From NCBI RefSeq assembly GCF_019343105.1, contig NZ_CP073764.1, positions 2,530,001 to 2,594,000 of the forward strand: a stretch of 64,000 nt of DNA, in the 5' to 3' direction. Each line of letters opens with the position of its first letter. Within the stretch, counting starts at the first letter, position 1. The stretch comes from Methylovirgula sp. HY1 (GTDB lineage: Bacteria > Pseudomonadota > Alphaproteobacteria > Rhizobiales > Beijerinckiaceae). The notes beneath the pieces were generated by a model that was given only the letters and a program-made list of their open reading frames with translations, was not told the DNA's origin and did not search any database. The translations under genes and the position numbers were made by a program. Below, in pieces: positions 56,744 to 64,000 of this stretch.

Positions 56744-57223
56744 TCAGCCGCGATGGATCGGGTCGATCCATAAGACCGTCTCCGGCTTTTCGACCGCCTC
56801 GATATCGAGATTGATCGCGACAGCTTCCCCGTCGCTGCGCACCAATACGCATTCGAGCACCTCGTCCGAGTTCGCATTGATTTCCTGATGCGGCACATAG
56901 GGAGGCACATAGATGAAATCACCCGGACCGGCCTCGGCGGTGAACTCGAGCTTGTCGCCCCAGCGCATGCGCGCCTTGCCTTTGACGACAAAGATCACGC
57001 TTTCGAGCGGGCCATGGTGATGGGCGCCGGTCTTGGCATCGGGATGGATCGAGACGGTTCCGGCCCAGATCTTTTGGGCGCCGACGCGCGCAAAATTAAT
57101 CGCCGCCTTGCGGTCCATGCCCGGCGTTTGCGCCGTGTTAGGGTCGAGCTGGTCGCCCGGCACGACGCGCACCCCGTCATGCTTCCAGCGGTGCTTTTCG
57201 GTCTCGTGCGAATGCGTCGTCAT
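56744..57223 (-). CDS. cupin domain protein
   Basis: The 159-residue protein holds one cupin barrel with the metal-binding motifs HPDAKTGAHHHGPLESVIFV (three His and Glu) and GDFIYVPPYVPHQEIN. The N-terminus is His-rich (MTTHSHETEKHRWKHDG). GGAGGA lies 6 bases before the ATG at 57223; an ATG 6 bases earlier would touch the Shine-Dalgarno, so I reject it. Function is unknown. It follows copD by about 106 bases on the same strand. Confidence 0.8.
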   Translation of the reverse strand: MTTHSHETEKHRWKHDGVRVVPGDQLDPNTAQTPGMDRKAAINFARVGAQKIWAGTVSIHPDAKTGAHHHGPLESVIFVVKGKARMRWGDKLEFTAEAGPGDFIYVPPYVPHQEINANSDEVLECVLVRSDGEAVAINLDIEAVEKPETVLWIDPIHRG

Positions 57224-57329
57224 CTGCATTCCTCCGATGAAGTGTCGATCCTTATGCGCGCGGGGCCGCAGCCAAATCTCTGATGCCGCGCTCGCGGCCA
57301 CGGTTCTTGTCTTTCACGTTCTTCGTCCT

Positions 57330-58265
57330 TCACTGCGGCGGCGGCGTGATGCCGAGCACTGCGGCGATACCGAGAACCAGAACTCCAAGCATCAATTCTA
57401 TGGCTATGCTTGCACGAAGCCCGGCCGTTTGCATCATCTCTTTCGTGGCGACCACGCGCAGCCTCGGCATTGCGACGAAACGATTGACATAAGCCAGAGC
57501 CAACATCAGAGCGACGACGAAGAGTTTGGCGCCCAGCACATTGCCATAATTGGTCCAGAAAAGCTTATTGAAGGCGTCGGCGACGCGAAAGCCCGCATTG
57601 GCAATTCCGCTCGAGACGATCACGGTGACTGCGACCATCGCCATCAAGGAATAGCGCGACATTATGGAGAAGGTGCGCGCGCGTGCGTTGTCCGGATTGG
57701 CGTGGCGGAGCTCCGAAAGAGCAAGAAGGAGCGGCACGAGGCCGCCGACCCAGGCGGCCGCGGCCAAAAGATGAAGGCTATAGGCGATGATCATCAGCGT
57801 GCCGTAGGCGCCAGCGCTACCTTCCGCGGCATGGCCAAGCCAAGCCTGGTTGACCAGGAGCAGGGCAGCGACACAGACTTGGGCGGTCAACCAGGCGCGG
57901 CTTGCGGAAGGCAGGACAGCGATCACCAAGGCAACCGCTAAGAGGACCAGACGCAGGATCGCGACCGGCCCAAATTGCGTTGCGAAAAAGAAAAGATGCA
58001 AGCTGACAGGATCGACGACGCTGCGCCAGCCGCCTGCGATATTCGCCAGGATTCCGGCAAGCCACGCAAGTCCGGAAAGCGTTGCCACCGGCGCAGCGAT
58101 GCGCAGCAAAATCGTGGTGGCATGGCGTGCGCGCGGCAGGGCACAGAGCCCCGGCGCTGGGCGCATTTCTCCCATGTAGAGCCAGAAAAGCGACGACCCG
58201 AACAGCACGAAGACCGCAGAAAAATGGATCCAGCGCGCGAAGACGAGAAGTTGGAAGACTGTCAT
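57330..58265 (-). CDS. copD: copper resistance protein CopD
   Basis: The 311-residue inner-membrane protein has about eight hydrophobic helices, with conserved His in FARWIHFSAVFVLFG and YSLHLLAAAAWVGGL and the C-terminal CopD-domain helices. CopD passes copper from periplasmic CopC into the cytoplasm. It lies downstream of copC. AAAAGGG precedes the ATG. The gap of 108 bases to copC is wider than usual, but the order fits one unit. Confidence 0.88.
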   Translation of the reverse strand: MTVFQLLVFARWIHFSAVFVLFGSSLFWLYMGEMRPAPGLCALPRARHATTILLRIAAPVATLSGLAWLAGILANIAGGWRSVVDPVSLHLFFFATQFGPVAILRLVLLAVALVIAVLPSASRAWLTAQVCVAALLLVNQAWLGHAAEGSAGAYGTLMIIAYSLHLLAAAAWVGGLVPLLLALSELRHANPDNARARTFSIMSRYSLMAMVAVTVIVSSGIANAGFRVADAFNKLFWTNYGNVLGAKLFVVALMLALAYVNRFVAMPRLRVVATKEMMQTAGLRASIAIELMLGVLVLGIAAVLGITPPPQ

Positions 58266-58373
58266 TGCGCCCTTTTCCGCGCGAGATCTTGCCGTGATTT
58301 TGTGTTCGCACCGCAGCGCATGTGTCCCGAGCCGCTTTTGGATGCAACGGCTCGGGCGTTTGGTGCCTATCGC

Positions 58374-58745
58374 TCAGGGCGCAACGGTAAATTTATATGT
58401 GCCAGACGTGCGATGCGTGTCGACCGAAACGACATGCCAAGCCACCACATAAGTGCCGGGCCGCAACGGGGAATGCAAGCGCACTTGCAGAATGTTTTGC
58501 TTCGCCCGATCGAGCATGGGCTTTTCGGTTGGAATGGGTTTGCCGCCCAAAGCGCTGATCGTCACGCCGGAAAAGGCCGGCACGACGCCCTCGGTAAAGT
58601 CGAGCCGCAATTCGCTTGGCGAATGCCTCACGGTCGTGCCGACGCCGGGAACGGCCTTCTCCAAAAACGCATGGGCGGAGGCGGTTGTAACCGCAAGCGC
58701 ATAAGCGAAGGCTACAATGAGGAGACGTATCAGAAACTGTCGCAT
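58374..58745 (-). CDS. copC: copper-binding protein CopC
   Basis: A 123-residue periplasmic copper carrier. The signal peptide MRQFLIRLLIVAFAYALAVT is cut after TASA, so the mature protein starts with His25, which with Asp109 and His111 in SVDTHRTSG forms the Cu(II) site of the family. The Met-rich Cu(I) site is absent. The start ATG at 58745 lies 10 bases behind the upstream exported protein gene, so those two are one transcript. Confidence 0.9.
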   Translation of the reverse strand: MRQFLIRLLIVAFAYALAVTTASAHAFLEKAVPGVGTTVRHSPSELRLDFTEGVVPAFSGVTISALGGKPIPTEKPMLDRAKQNILQVRLHSPLRPGTYVVAWHVVSVDTHRTSGTYKFTVAP

Positions 58746-58755
58746 GAGACCGTCC

Positions 58756-59751
58756 TCAATAATTGCCGGCGCGCGCCTGCGGCGCTCCGAACAGGGGTTT
58801 TCCAAGCGTTGTCGGTGCGATGTCGTCGAGGAAGAAATCCAGCACCGCCATCGCGCCGACATGGCTGCCGCTGGCTTGATTGACGGGAATTTGCGCCATG
58901 ACGCCGACCTCGAAATATTGGCCGATGTAGTAGATCGAGGGGCCGACGACGCCGGTGGTTTCATGCACCCATTGGTCCGGGAGCGACGGACCCGTGTTCG
59001 ACACGGGCGTACTGAAGATGCCTTCGAAGGCTGGAATGAGCCTATTGAAGAATTCCGGCATCTCGTGAACATAGGAATTAGCATACAGCAGGCTGTATTG
59101 CAGCGTCGCGCCATAGGTCAGAACGGTGGGGTTCTGGCTCATATCGAGCGTGTTGATGGCGCTGGTCGGCAGCGAATAGTCCATCTCGCCAGTGATCGCG
59201 AAAGGCCGCAACCAATCGGTCTGAAGATCGCCGAAGCCCTTGCCGATGAAGAGTTTCGGCGTGACGGTCGTGAATGGATCCGAGGGCAGAGAGGCGCTTG
59301 CGGAGCTGCCGGTGCCGCCCCATTCGATGCTCGTCGCACCGGCGACGATGAACTCATGTTCGGGGTTTTGATAAAAGACGTATTTCAGTTCCGTTTCGAT
59401 ATTGCCCCAACCTTCGGCGCTCGGGTTCCTTTGCCAGGTGTAGCCACTCGAGCCGATCGAAACGCCGAGATCCGGCGTGATGGTTTTCATATATTCCCAG
59501 CCGAGATTGTAGCCATCCGATCCCAAAGTTCCATCGGGATTGACGGCACCAGGCATATAGGCGAAGGCCGGCAGCGCCAGTTCGTCGTTCACGCCGGGAT
59601 CGTCGATGGTCAGCGTCGCCGGAAACACTCTATTGCCGACGATCGTATGTGCCGCGGCCGGCATTATGAATGCGGCAGGCATTGCGCATAGGAGCAACGC
59701 CGCCGCGAGCGGTTTGCCAGCCGCGGCCGGCGAGTATGCAGATAGTTTCAT
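58756..59751 (-). CDS. exported protein of unknown function in the copper cluster
   Basis: From ATG 59751 the 331-residue product has a signal peptide (PLAAALLLCAMPAAFIMPAA, cut near AHT). The mature part is rich in Gly, Ser, Thr and aromatic residues with alternating patterns such as VSIGSSGYTW, IETELKYVFY, ATLQYSLLYANSYV and YFEVGVMAQIPVN, and ends in a region with no terminal Phe. This looks like an outer-membrane beta-barrel, but I do not recognise the family. Tight linkage to copC points to copper handling. The frame extends upstream to 59910 without coding character. Confidence 0.65.
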   Translation of the reverse strand: MKLSAYSPAAAGKPLAAALLLCAMPAAFIMPAAAHTIVGNRVFPATLTIDDPGVNDELALPAFAYMPGAVNPDGTLGSDGYNLGWEYMKTITPDLGVSIGSSGYTWQRNPSAEGWGNIETELKYVFYQNPEHEFIVAGATSIEWGGTGSSASASLPSDPFTTVTPKLFIGKGFGDLQTDWLRPFAITGEMDYSLPTSAINTLDMSQNPTVLTYGATLQYSLLYANSYVHEMPEFFNRLIPAFEGIFSTPVSNTGPSLPDQWVHETTGVVGPSIYYIGQYFEVGVMAQIPVNQASGSHVGAMAVLDFFLDDIAPTTLGKPLFGAPQARAGNY

Positions 59752-59934
59752 GAATAGAGACCTGAAAGGGCGACGTCGGTCGGTGACGCAACGCCGAAGG
59801 ACAGCATGATGAGCCGGTACGGCGGCCATGCGTCGTCTGCTGCGCAAAGCGCGAACTGGCGACAGGCCGAATCCGGGCTCGTGAACAAGGCGCGAGAAAA
59901 CGTCACTCAAAAGAGCGAATGCGTTTCTCGATCT

Positions 59935-60369
59935 TCATGCTGAAGCGGGAGGGCCGCGCGGCGGCGCCCCGACGGGAAAGCGCGTGGCTTGCGGGATAAT
60001 GAAAGGCGCCAGCGCGCTGGTCGTTGCAACGGCGTAGATGCTGTCGAGCCCGCTGATCGCAGGCGTGACGACCATTGCGGCATGACAATGGGCCGTGCAG
60101 AAGGGGCAATCTTGTTGATGATGATGCGCCGGCGCGTGATTGCTCTGCGTCTGCGCTTGGTCGCCGCTCTGCGAATGACAGATCGGGAAGGCATCGGGAC
60201 CGGCCGAGGCGTCAGTGAGAACCGGCAGGCCGCAGGTGCAGAGGCCCGCCGCGGCGATCTGCAGATAAAGGGCGAGGATCGCCAGCCATGCCGCGACATG
60301 CCGCTGTGCCGACGCCGCACTCAACGCGGGTCGTGACGGCTCTGTTTTGTTGCGGAAGCGACCGGACAC
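59935..60369 (-). CDS. DUF2946-like His/Cys-rich exported protein
   Basis: The 144-residue protein has an N-terminal hydrophobic segment (HVAAWLAILALYLQIAAAGL) and a soluble part with NHAPAHHHQQDCPFCTAHCH, a typical metal-binding cluster of DUF2946 proteins found beside copper genes. The start shown is GTG. It is the first gene of the DUF2946, exported protein, copC, copD series; 183 bases separate it from the next gene. It may bind copper in the periplasm, by inference. Confidence 0.75.
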   Translation of the reverse strand: MSGRFRNKTEPSRPALSAASAQRHVAAWLAILALYLQIAAAGLCTCGLPVLTDASAGPDAFPICHSQSGDQAQTQSNHAPAHHHQQDCPFCTAHCHAAMVVTPAISGLDSIYAVATTSALAPFIIPQATRFPVGAPPRGPPASA

Positions 60370-60467
60370 GCGGCGATTTCCCTCACCTTTGGAAAAAGCA
60401 TATCAGCTTCGCGGACAACAGAAAGAGCATGCGTGCCGCTCCGATTGACGCAGCGGCACGCACCGGC

Positions 60468-61166
60468 TCATGCCTGCGTCGCAGTCTGGCCGAACAGAAT
60501 TTTCTTCGCAGCTTCGTCCATTGGGGTGCTGACAGCCGGATTGACCGCCGCCGCCTTGGCATAGGCGGCGACCGTCGCCGGACGCGCCTTGATCGCTTCG
60601 AACCAGCGCTTCAGATTGGGAAAATCCTCGAGCTTCTGGCCTTGTCTTTCATAGGGTACGATCCAGGGATAGCAGGCCATATCGGCGATCGAATAGTCGC
60701 CGGCGAGGAAGGAACGCGCGGCGAGCCGCTTGTCGAGCACGCCATAGAGGCGGTTCGTCTCCTTCACATAGCGCTCGATCGCATAAGGAATCTTTTCCGG
60801 CGCATATTGCGAGAAATGATGATTTTGTCCGGCCATGGGTCCGAGACCACCCATTTGCCAGAACAGCCATTCGAGCGTCTCGACCCTGACGCGTAGATCG
60901 CTCGCGAGGAAGCGGCCGGTCTTCTCGGCGAGATAAAGCAATATGGCTCCCGACTCGAAAACCGAGATTGGCGCGCCGCCGTCTTTCGGCGCGCGATCGA
61001 CGATCGCCGGAATCCGATTGTTCGGCGCGACGGCCAAAAATTCGGCGGTGAACTGCTCGCCCTTGCCGATATTCACCGGATGAATCTCATAAGGTACACC
61101 TGCCTCTTCGAGAAACATCGTGATCTTGTGGCCGTTAGGCGTGGTCCAATAATAGAGATCGATCAT
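60468..61166 (-). CDS. glutathione S-transferase (YfcG/nu-class-like)
   Basis: The 232-residue protein has a thioredoxin-fold N-terminal domain (MIDLYYWTTPNGHKITMFLE, VAPNNRIPAIVD, VFESGAILLYLAEKTG) and an all-helical C-terminal domain with FLAGDYSIADMACYPWIV. TTPNGHK with Thr/Asn rather than Ser/Cys is typical of the YfcG/Ure2-like group, which has disulfide-bond oxidoreductase activity. AGGGGGCG precedes the ATG. The two-hairpin repeat at 61178 lies directly upstream. Confidence 0.9.
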   Translation of the reverse strand: MIDLYYWTTPNGHKITMFLEEAGVPYEIHPVNIGKGEQFTAEFLAVAPNNRIPAIVDRAPKDGGAPISVFESGAILLYLAEKTGRFLASDLRVRVETLEWLFWQMGGLGPMAGQNHHFSQYAPEKIPYAIERYVKETNRLYGVLDKRLAARSFLAGDYSIADMACYPWIVPYERQGQKLEDFPNLKRWFEAIKARPATVAAYAKAAAVNPAVSTPMDEAAKKILFGQTATQA

Positions 61167-61177
61167 TCACGCCCCCT

Positions 61178-61288
61178 AGAGCGTTTCTCGACCGGATGGA
61201 ATCATCCAGTCGAGAAGAAAACGCTCAAAATCAATAAGCTGGAGCATGTTCCAGAAAAGTCGATCAACTTTTCTGGAACATGCCCTAG
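61178..61288. repeat. two-hairpin intergenic repeat, best-preserved copy
   Basis: Module 1: AGAGCGTTTCTCGACCGGATG pairs with CATCCAGTCGAGAAG and AAAACGCTC. Linker: AAAATCAATAAGCTGGA. Module 2: GCATGTTCCAGAAAAGT and ACTTTTCTGGAACATGC form a perfect 17-base stem around CGATCA. Confidence 0.9.
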
Positions 61289-61444
61289 GATGATTTCGGA
61301 TCAAGTCCCGCCAAAGTCATCAGCGATCAACAGCAAACGTGTCGAACGGGATGAAATCCGGCGTTCTATTTAGAACGCTGCAATGGAAATGTGATCCTGC
61401 TGAACTTCACATTGCTGCGAGTTGCAGCAGCGCTTGGGATGTCT

Positions 61445-62191
61445 CTACAGCTTCCAGCCGGAATGGATGGCGACGATGCCGCCGCTCATCTTGACGAAAG
61501 AGGCGCGGTCGAACCCGGCATTCGCGATCATGTTGCGAAACTCTTCCGCCGGAGGAAAGCGACGGATCGATTCGACGAGATAGCGATAGGCCTCCGCATC
61601 GCCGGTCACAAGCTGACCGATCTTTGGAATGGCCCGAAACGAATAGGCTTCGTAAAGCCGGTCGAGCGCGGCAATGTCGACATTGGAAAATTCGAGGCAG
61701 AGAAAGCGGCCGCCGCGTCGCAACACGCGATAGGCCTCGCTCAATGCCAGATCGATGCGCGGCACATTGCGGATGCCGAAGGCGATCGTATAGCCATCGA
61801 ACTCGGAGTCGGGAAAGGGCAGGGCCTCGGCATTACCTTCGATGAAACTGACTTGGCGGGCGAGATCTTTTTTGGTCGCGCGCTCGCGGCCGACATCCAA
61901 CATATCTGAATTGATATCGAGGACGGTGACGTCCGTCTTCAAACCGCCGGCGCGCGCCACGCGGAAGGCGACGTCGCCAGTGCCGCCGGCCACATCGAGA
62001 TGGTGAAAGACCCGCGCCTTCGGTGGCTGTAGTTGCGTGACGAGCCGGTCTTTCCAGGCCCGATGCAGAAAGCCCGACATCAGATCGTTCATCATGTCAT
62101 AGCGGGCCGCAACCCGATGAAACACTTGATCGACGCGGCGTTGCTTATCGTCCAAGGGCACTTGGGTAAAGCCGAAATGGGTCTCTTCCAT
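61445..62191 (-). CDS. ubiE: ubiquinone/menaquinone C-methyltransferase
   Basis: UbiE (COQ5) methylates the quinone ring with SAM. The 248-residue product has [38 protein letters not shown] (SAM motif I), [19 protein letters not shown] and [15 protein letters not shown], all diagnostic. I take ATG 62191; a GTG directly before it is possible. It is divergent from the CHRD gene. ubiB, often next, is not seen downstream. Confidence 0.95.
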   Translation of the reverse strand: MEETHFGFTQVPLDDKQRRVDQVFHRVAARYDMMNDLMSGFLHRAWKDRLVTQLQPPKARVFHHLDVAGGTGDVAFRVARAGGLKTDVTVLDINSDMLDVGRERATKKDLARQVSFIEGNAEALPFPDSEFDGYTIAFGIRNVPRIDLALSEAYRVLRRGGRFLCLEFSNVDIAALDRLYEAYSFRAIPKIGQLVTGDAEAYRYLVESIRRFPPAEEFRNMIANAGFDRASFVKMSGGIVAIHSGWKL

Positions 62192-62340
62192 CACATCCCT
62201 GATCGTTCATCGCGGCAAGGCCACCGTTGTCGCGCTTGCCTGTCGCACTAGTTGTCAGCGTGGCCGGTGCGCGGGCATCATCGCCCGCATGCGGGAGCCG
62301 AACATTCTTGACGGTGTTTTCGTAGCCAATGGAGGATGAA

Positions 62341-62823
62341 ATGTCTCGTCTCTTGTCAATTTCGACGGCGCATAGAGAAAAAAGCCCGATCCGGACCGCT
62401 GGGCTGGCGGCCGCAGCCTTGGCAGGACTGCTGGCCACGACCGCGCCCTCCTTTGCGGAGATCATCCATCTTACTGCGAAGCTGAGTGGCGCCAATGAGG
62501 TGCCACCCAACGTAACCAAGGGGACCGGCACTTTGACCGCGACCTATGATACGAAAACCATGAAGCTCGACTGGAATCTTCCCTATTCTGGTCTCACCGG
62601 GCCGGTGATCGCGGCGCATTTTCACGGGCCGGCCATGCCTGGCAAAAACGCACCCGTCCTGGTGCCTATGATGAATGTCGAAAAAAGCCCGATCACGGGA
62701 TCGGCCATGCTCACCAGGGCGCAAGCCAAGGATCTCCTGCACGGGGAGGTCTATGTCAACATCCACACCCATGCGCATGCGCTGGGCGAGATCCGCGGCC
62801 AGGTGATGAAGGCAAAAAAATAG
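62341..62823 (+). CDS. exported CHRD-domain protein
   Basis: The 160-residue protein has a signal peptide (TAGLAAAALAGLLATTAPSFA) and one CHRD domain: LSGANEVPPNVTKGTGTLTA, HFHGPAMPGKNAPVLVPM and VYVNIHTHAHALGEIRGQV. CHRD domains occur in chordin and in bacterial extracellular proteins of unknown role. GGAGG precedes the ATG at 62341. It lies between ubiE and mutM. Confidence 0.88.
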   Translation: MSRLLSISTAHREKSPIRTAGLAAAALAGLLATTAPSFAEIIHLTAKLSGANEVPPNVTKGTGTLTATYDTKTMKLDWNLPYSGLTGPVIAAHFHGPAMPGKNAPVLVPMMNVEKSPITGSAMLTRAQAKDLLHGEVYVNIHTHAHALGEIRGQVMKAKK

Positions 62824-62967
62824 CATTTTCGAGGGCTTAAACGAAAGCAACGCGCGCCGCGGCGCATTGCGCGTGCGGGACAGGAAAATGCGATAAGATC
62901 CAAGGCCGAGGGCGCGGCACAAATTTCGATAGGAGCGCGCTCTCGGCCCGATCAGGATCTTGCGCCT

Positions 62968-63846
62968 ATGCCCGAATTGCCGGAAGTCGAAACCGTTCGC
63001 CGCGGCCTGGCCCCGGCGCTGATCGGTGCGCAGCTTGTTTTCGTCGATCAGCGGCGGCCGGATCTGCGCTTTCCCTTCCCCGAGAATTTTGTTGCGCGCT
63101 TGACGGGCCGGCGAGTCGAGGCGCTGGGGCGGCGGGCGAAATATCTGCTCGCCGATCTCGACGATGCCCAAGTTCTCGTCATGCATCTCGGCATGTCCGG
63201 CTCCTTCCGCATCGAGGACGAGAGTGCGGCGCCGCGTGGCGATCTTGGTCCCTTCAAGCGGAAGGATACGGCGCATGACCATGTCGAATTTCGGCTCTCG
63301 ACCGGCAAGCGCATCATCTACAATGATCCGCGCCGCTTCGGCTTCATGCAGATCATCCCGCGAAAGACTTTGTTCGAGCACCCGCTGTTTCGCAATGTCG
63401 GCATCGAGCCGCTCGGCAATGAACTCGACGGCGCGGCGCTGGCGCGCCTCTTCGCCGGCAAAGCGGCGCCCTTGAAGGCTGCCTTGCTCGATCAGACCTT
63501 GATTGCCGGGCTCGGCAATATTTATGTCAGCGAGGCGCTGCATCGCGCCGGCCTGTCGCCGCGCCGCGCCGCCGGTAGTCTCGCGCGCAAGGACGGCAAG
63601 CCGACAGAACGCGCGCATGTGCTGGCCCGCGTCATTCGCGACGTGCTTGAAGAGGCGGTTGCCGCCGGTGGCTCGTCCCTGCGCGACCATCGCCAGGCCG
63701 ATGGCGCGCTCGGCTATTTCCAGCATAGTTTTCGGGTCTATGACCGGGAGGGCGCGGCCTGTCCGCGCGCCGGCTGCGGCGGTACCGTCAAACGGGTCGT
63801 GCAATCCGGCCGCGCCAGCTTCTTCTGTGGCAGCTGCCAGAGATAG
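62968..63846 (+). CDS. mutM: formamidopyrimidine-DNA glycosylase
   Basis: MutM removes 8-oxoguanine and formamidopyrimidines. The 292-residue protein begins [20 protein letters not shown] with catalytic Pro2 and Glu3, has the conserved Lys in [46 protein letters not shown], and the C-terminal zinc finger CPRAGCGG ... FFCGSCQR with four cysteines. Confidence 0.96.
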   Translation: MPELPEVETVRRGLAPALIGAQLVFVDQRRPDLRFPFPENFVARLTGRRVEALGRRAKYLLADLDDAQVLVMHLGMSGSFRIEDESAAPRGDLGPFKRKDTAHDHVEFRLSTGKRIIYNDPRRFGFMQIIPRKTLFEHPLFRNVGIEPLGNELDGAALARLFAGKAAPLKAALLDQTLIAGLGNIYVSEALHRAGLSPRRAAGSLARKDGKPTERAHVLARVIRDVLEEAVAAGGSSLRDHRQADGALGYFQHSFRVYDREGAACPRAGCGGTVKRVVQSGRASFFCGSCQR

Positions 63847-63905
63847 AAGGCCCGAAACTGGCCGACTTTCGCAGAGAGCTGCGGGCTCAGGCGAAATCGG
63901 CGTCG

Positions 63906-63937
63906 AGAGCGTTTTCCGATCGGGTGGAATCACCCGA
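63906..63937. repeat. two-hairpin repeat, half of module 1
   Basis: AGAGCGTTTTCCGATCGGGTGG and CACCCGA remain; the distal arm is lost. The last 150 bases of the window show no other feature. Confidence 0.65.
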
Positions 63938-64000
63938 CGCGGGCGGCGCCAGGGGTGCTGCGGACTATGACTTTGGTGCCAGCCGGCGTCCTGCCATAGA

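Noticed and set aside
62356-63933. 525-codon open frame on the minus strand opposite the CHRD gene and mutM
   Set aside because: Both plus-strand genes have unmistakable domains; the antisense product is low in complexity and matches nothing recognisable.

Overview
This is a GC-rich (about 60 percent or more by eye) chromosomal window from an alphaproteobacterium, most likely of the order Hyphomicrobiales (Rhizobiales). The evidence is a GcrA-type cell-cycle regulator, a 524-residue DnaA, an HWE-family histidine kinase, MetX-MetW methionine synthesis, an otsB/GH15/otsA trehalose cluster, a PHA-granule-region protein and many long antisense ORFs typical of GC-rich codon use. A Beijerinckiaceae-like bacterium is my best guess, but the genus cannot be fixed from sequence alone.

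Most of the window is housekeeping and amino-acid metabolism. 0-11 kb: C-terminal end of a UvrD/PcrA helicase, prmA, a ferredoxin-reductase-like flavoprotein, hisS, a DUF2076 protein and a trehalose operon. 11-24 kb: L,D-transpeptidase, aldo/keto reductase, mannose-1-P guanylyltransferase, CYTH/CHAD protein, malic enzyme and a branched-chain amino-acid cluster (ilvB-ilvN ... ilvC) with a mazEF toxin-antitoxin pair embedded in it. The ilvB leader looks like a transcription attenuator. 24-35 kb: a small cysteine-rich exported protein, spermidine-synthase-like protein, haloacid dehalogenase, cytochrome b561, miaA, serB, tyrA-hisC, chorismate mutase, metX-metW and gcrA. 35-43 kb: argD-argF-hslO, rplY, pth, a PQQ-type beta-propeller protein and trmO. 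43-50 kb: HWE kinase, MoeB/HesA-like protein, PAP2 phosphatase, ruvC-ruvA and dnaA, followed by about 1.3 kb without a gene.

The 50-62 kb part is more accessory. It holds an ATP-dependent DNA ligase with its partner exonuclease, two Gly/Tyr-rich exported paralogues, a complete 1245-bp IS3-family element with a 3-bp target duplication, a PHA-system protein, a cupin, a copper set (DUF2946, an exported 331-residue protein of unknown family, copC, copD) and a glutathione transferase. It ends with ubiE, a CHRD-domain protein and mutM. In many Rhizobiales ubiE and mutM lie close to dnaA (recollection), so this block may have been inserted into an ancestral neighbourhood.

Three families of intergenic inverted repeats occur. 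One is a two-hairpin element with at least seven full or partial copies here whose stems show compensatory changes. The second and third are palindromes starting CGTCATGGCCGGG and CGTCATTGCGAG, nested one inside the other at 23.9-24.0 kb. The least explained items are the twin-CX3C exported peptide, the ilvB leader, the exported protein of the copper cluster and the two-hairpin repeat that forms the end of two convergent genes.
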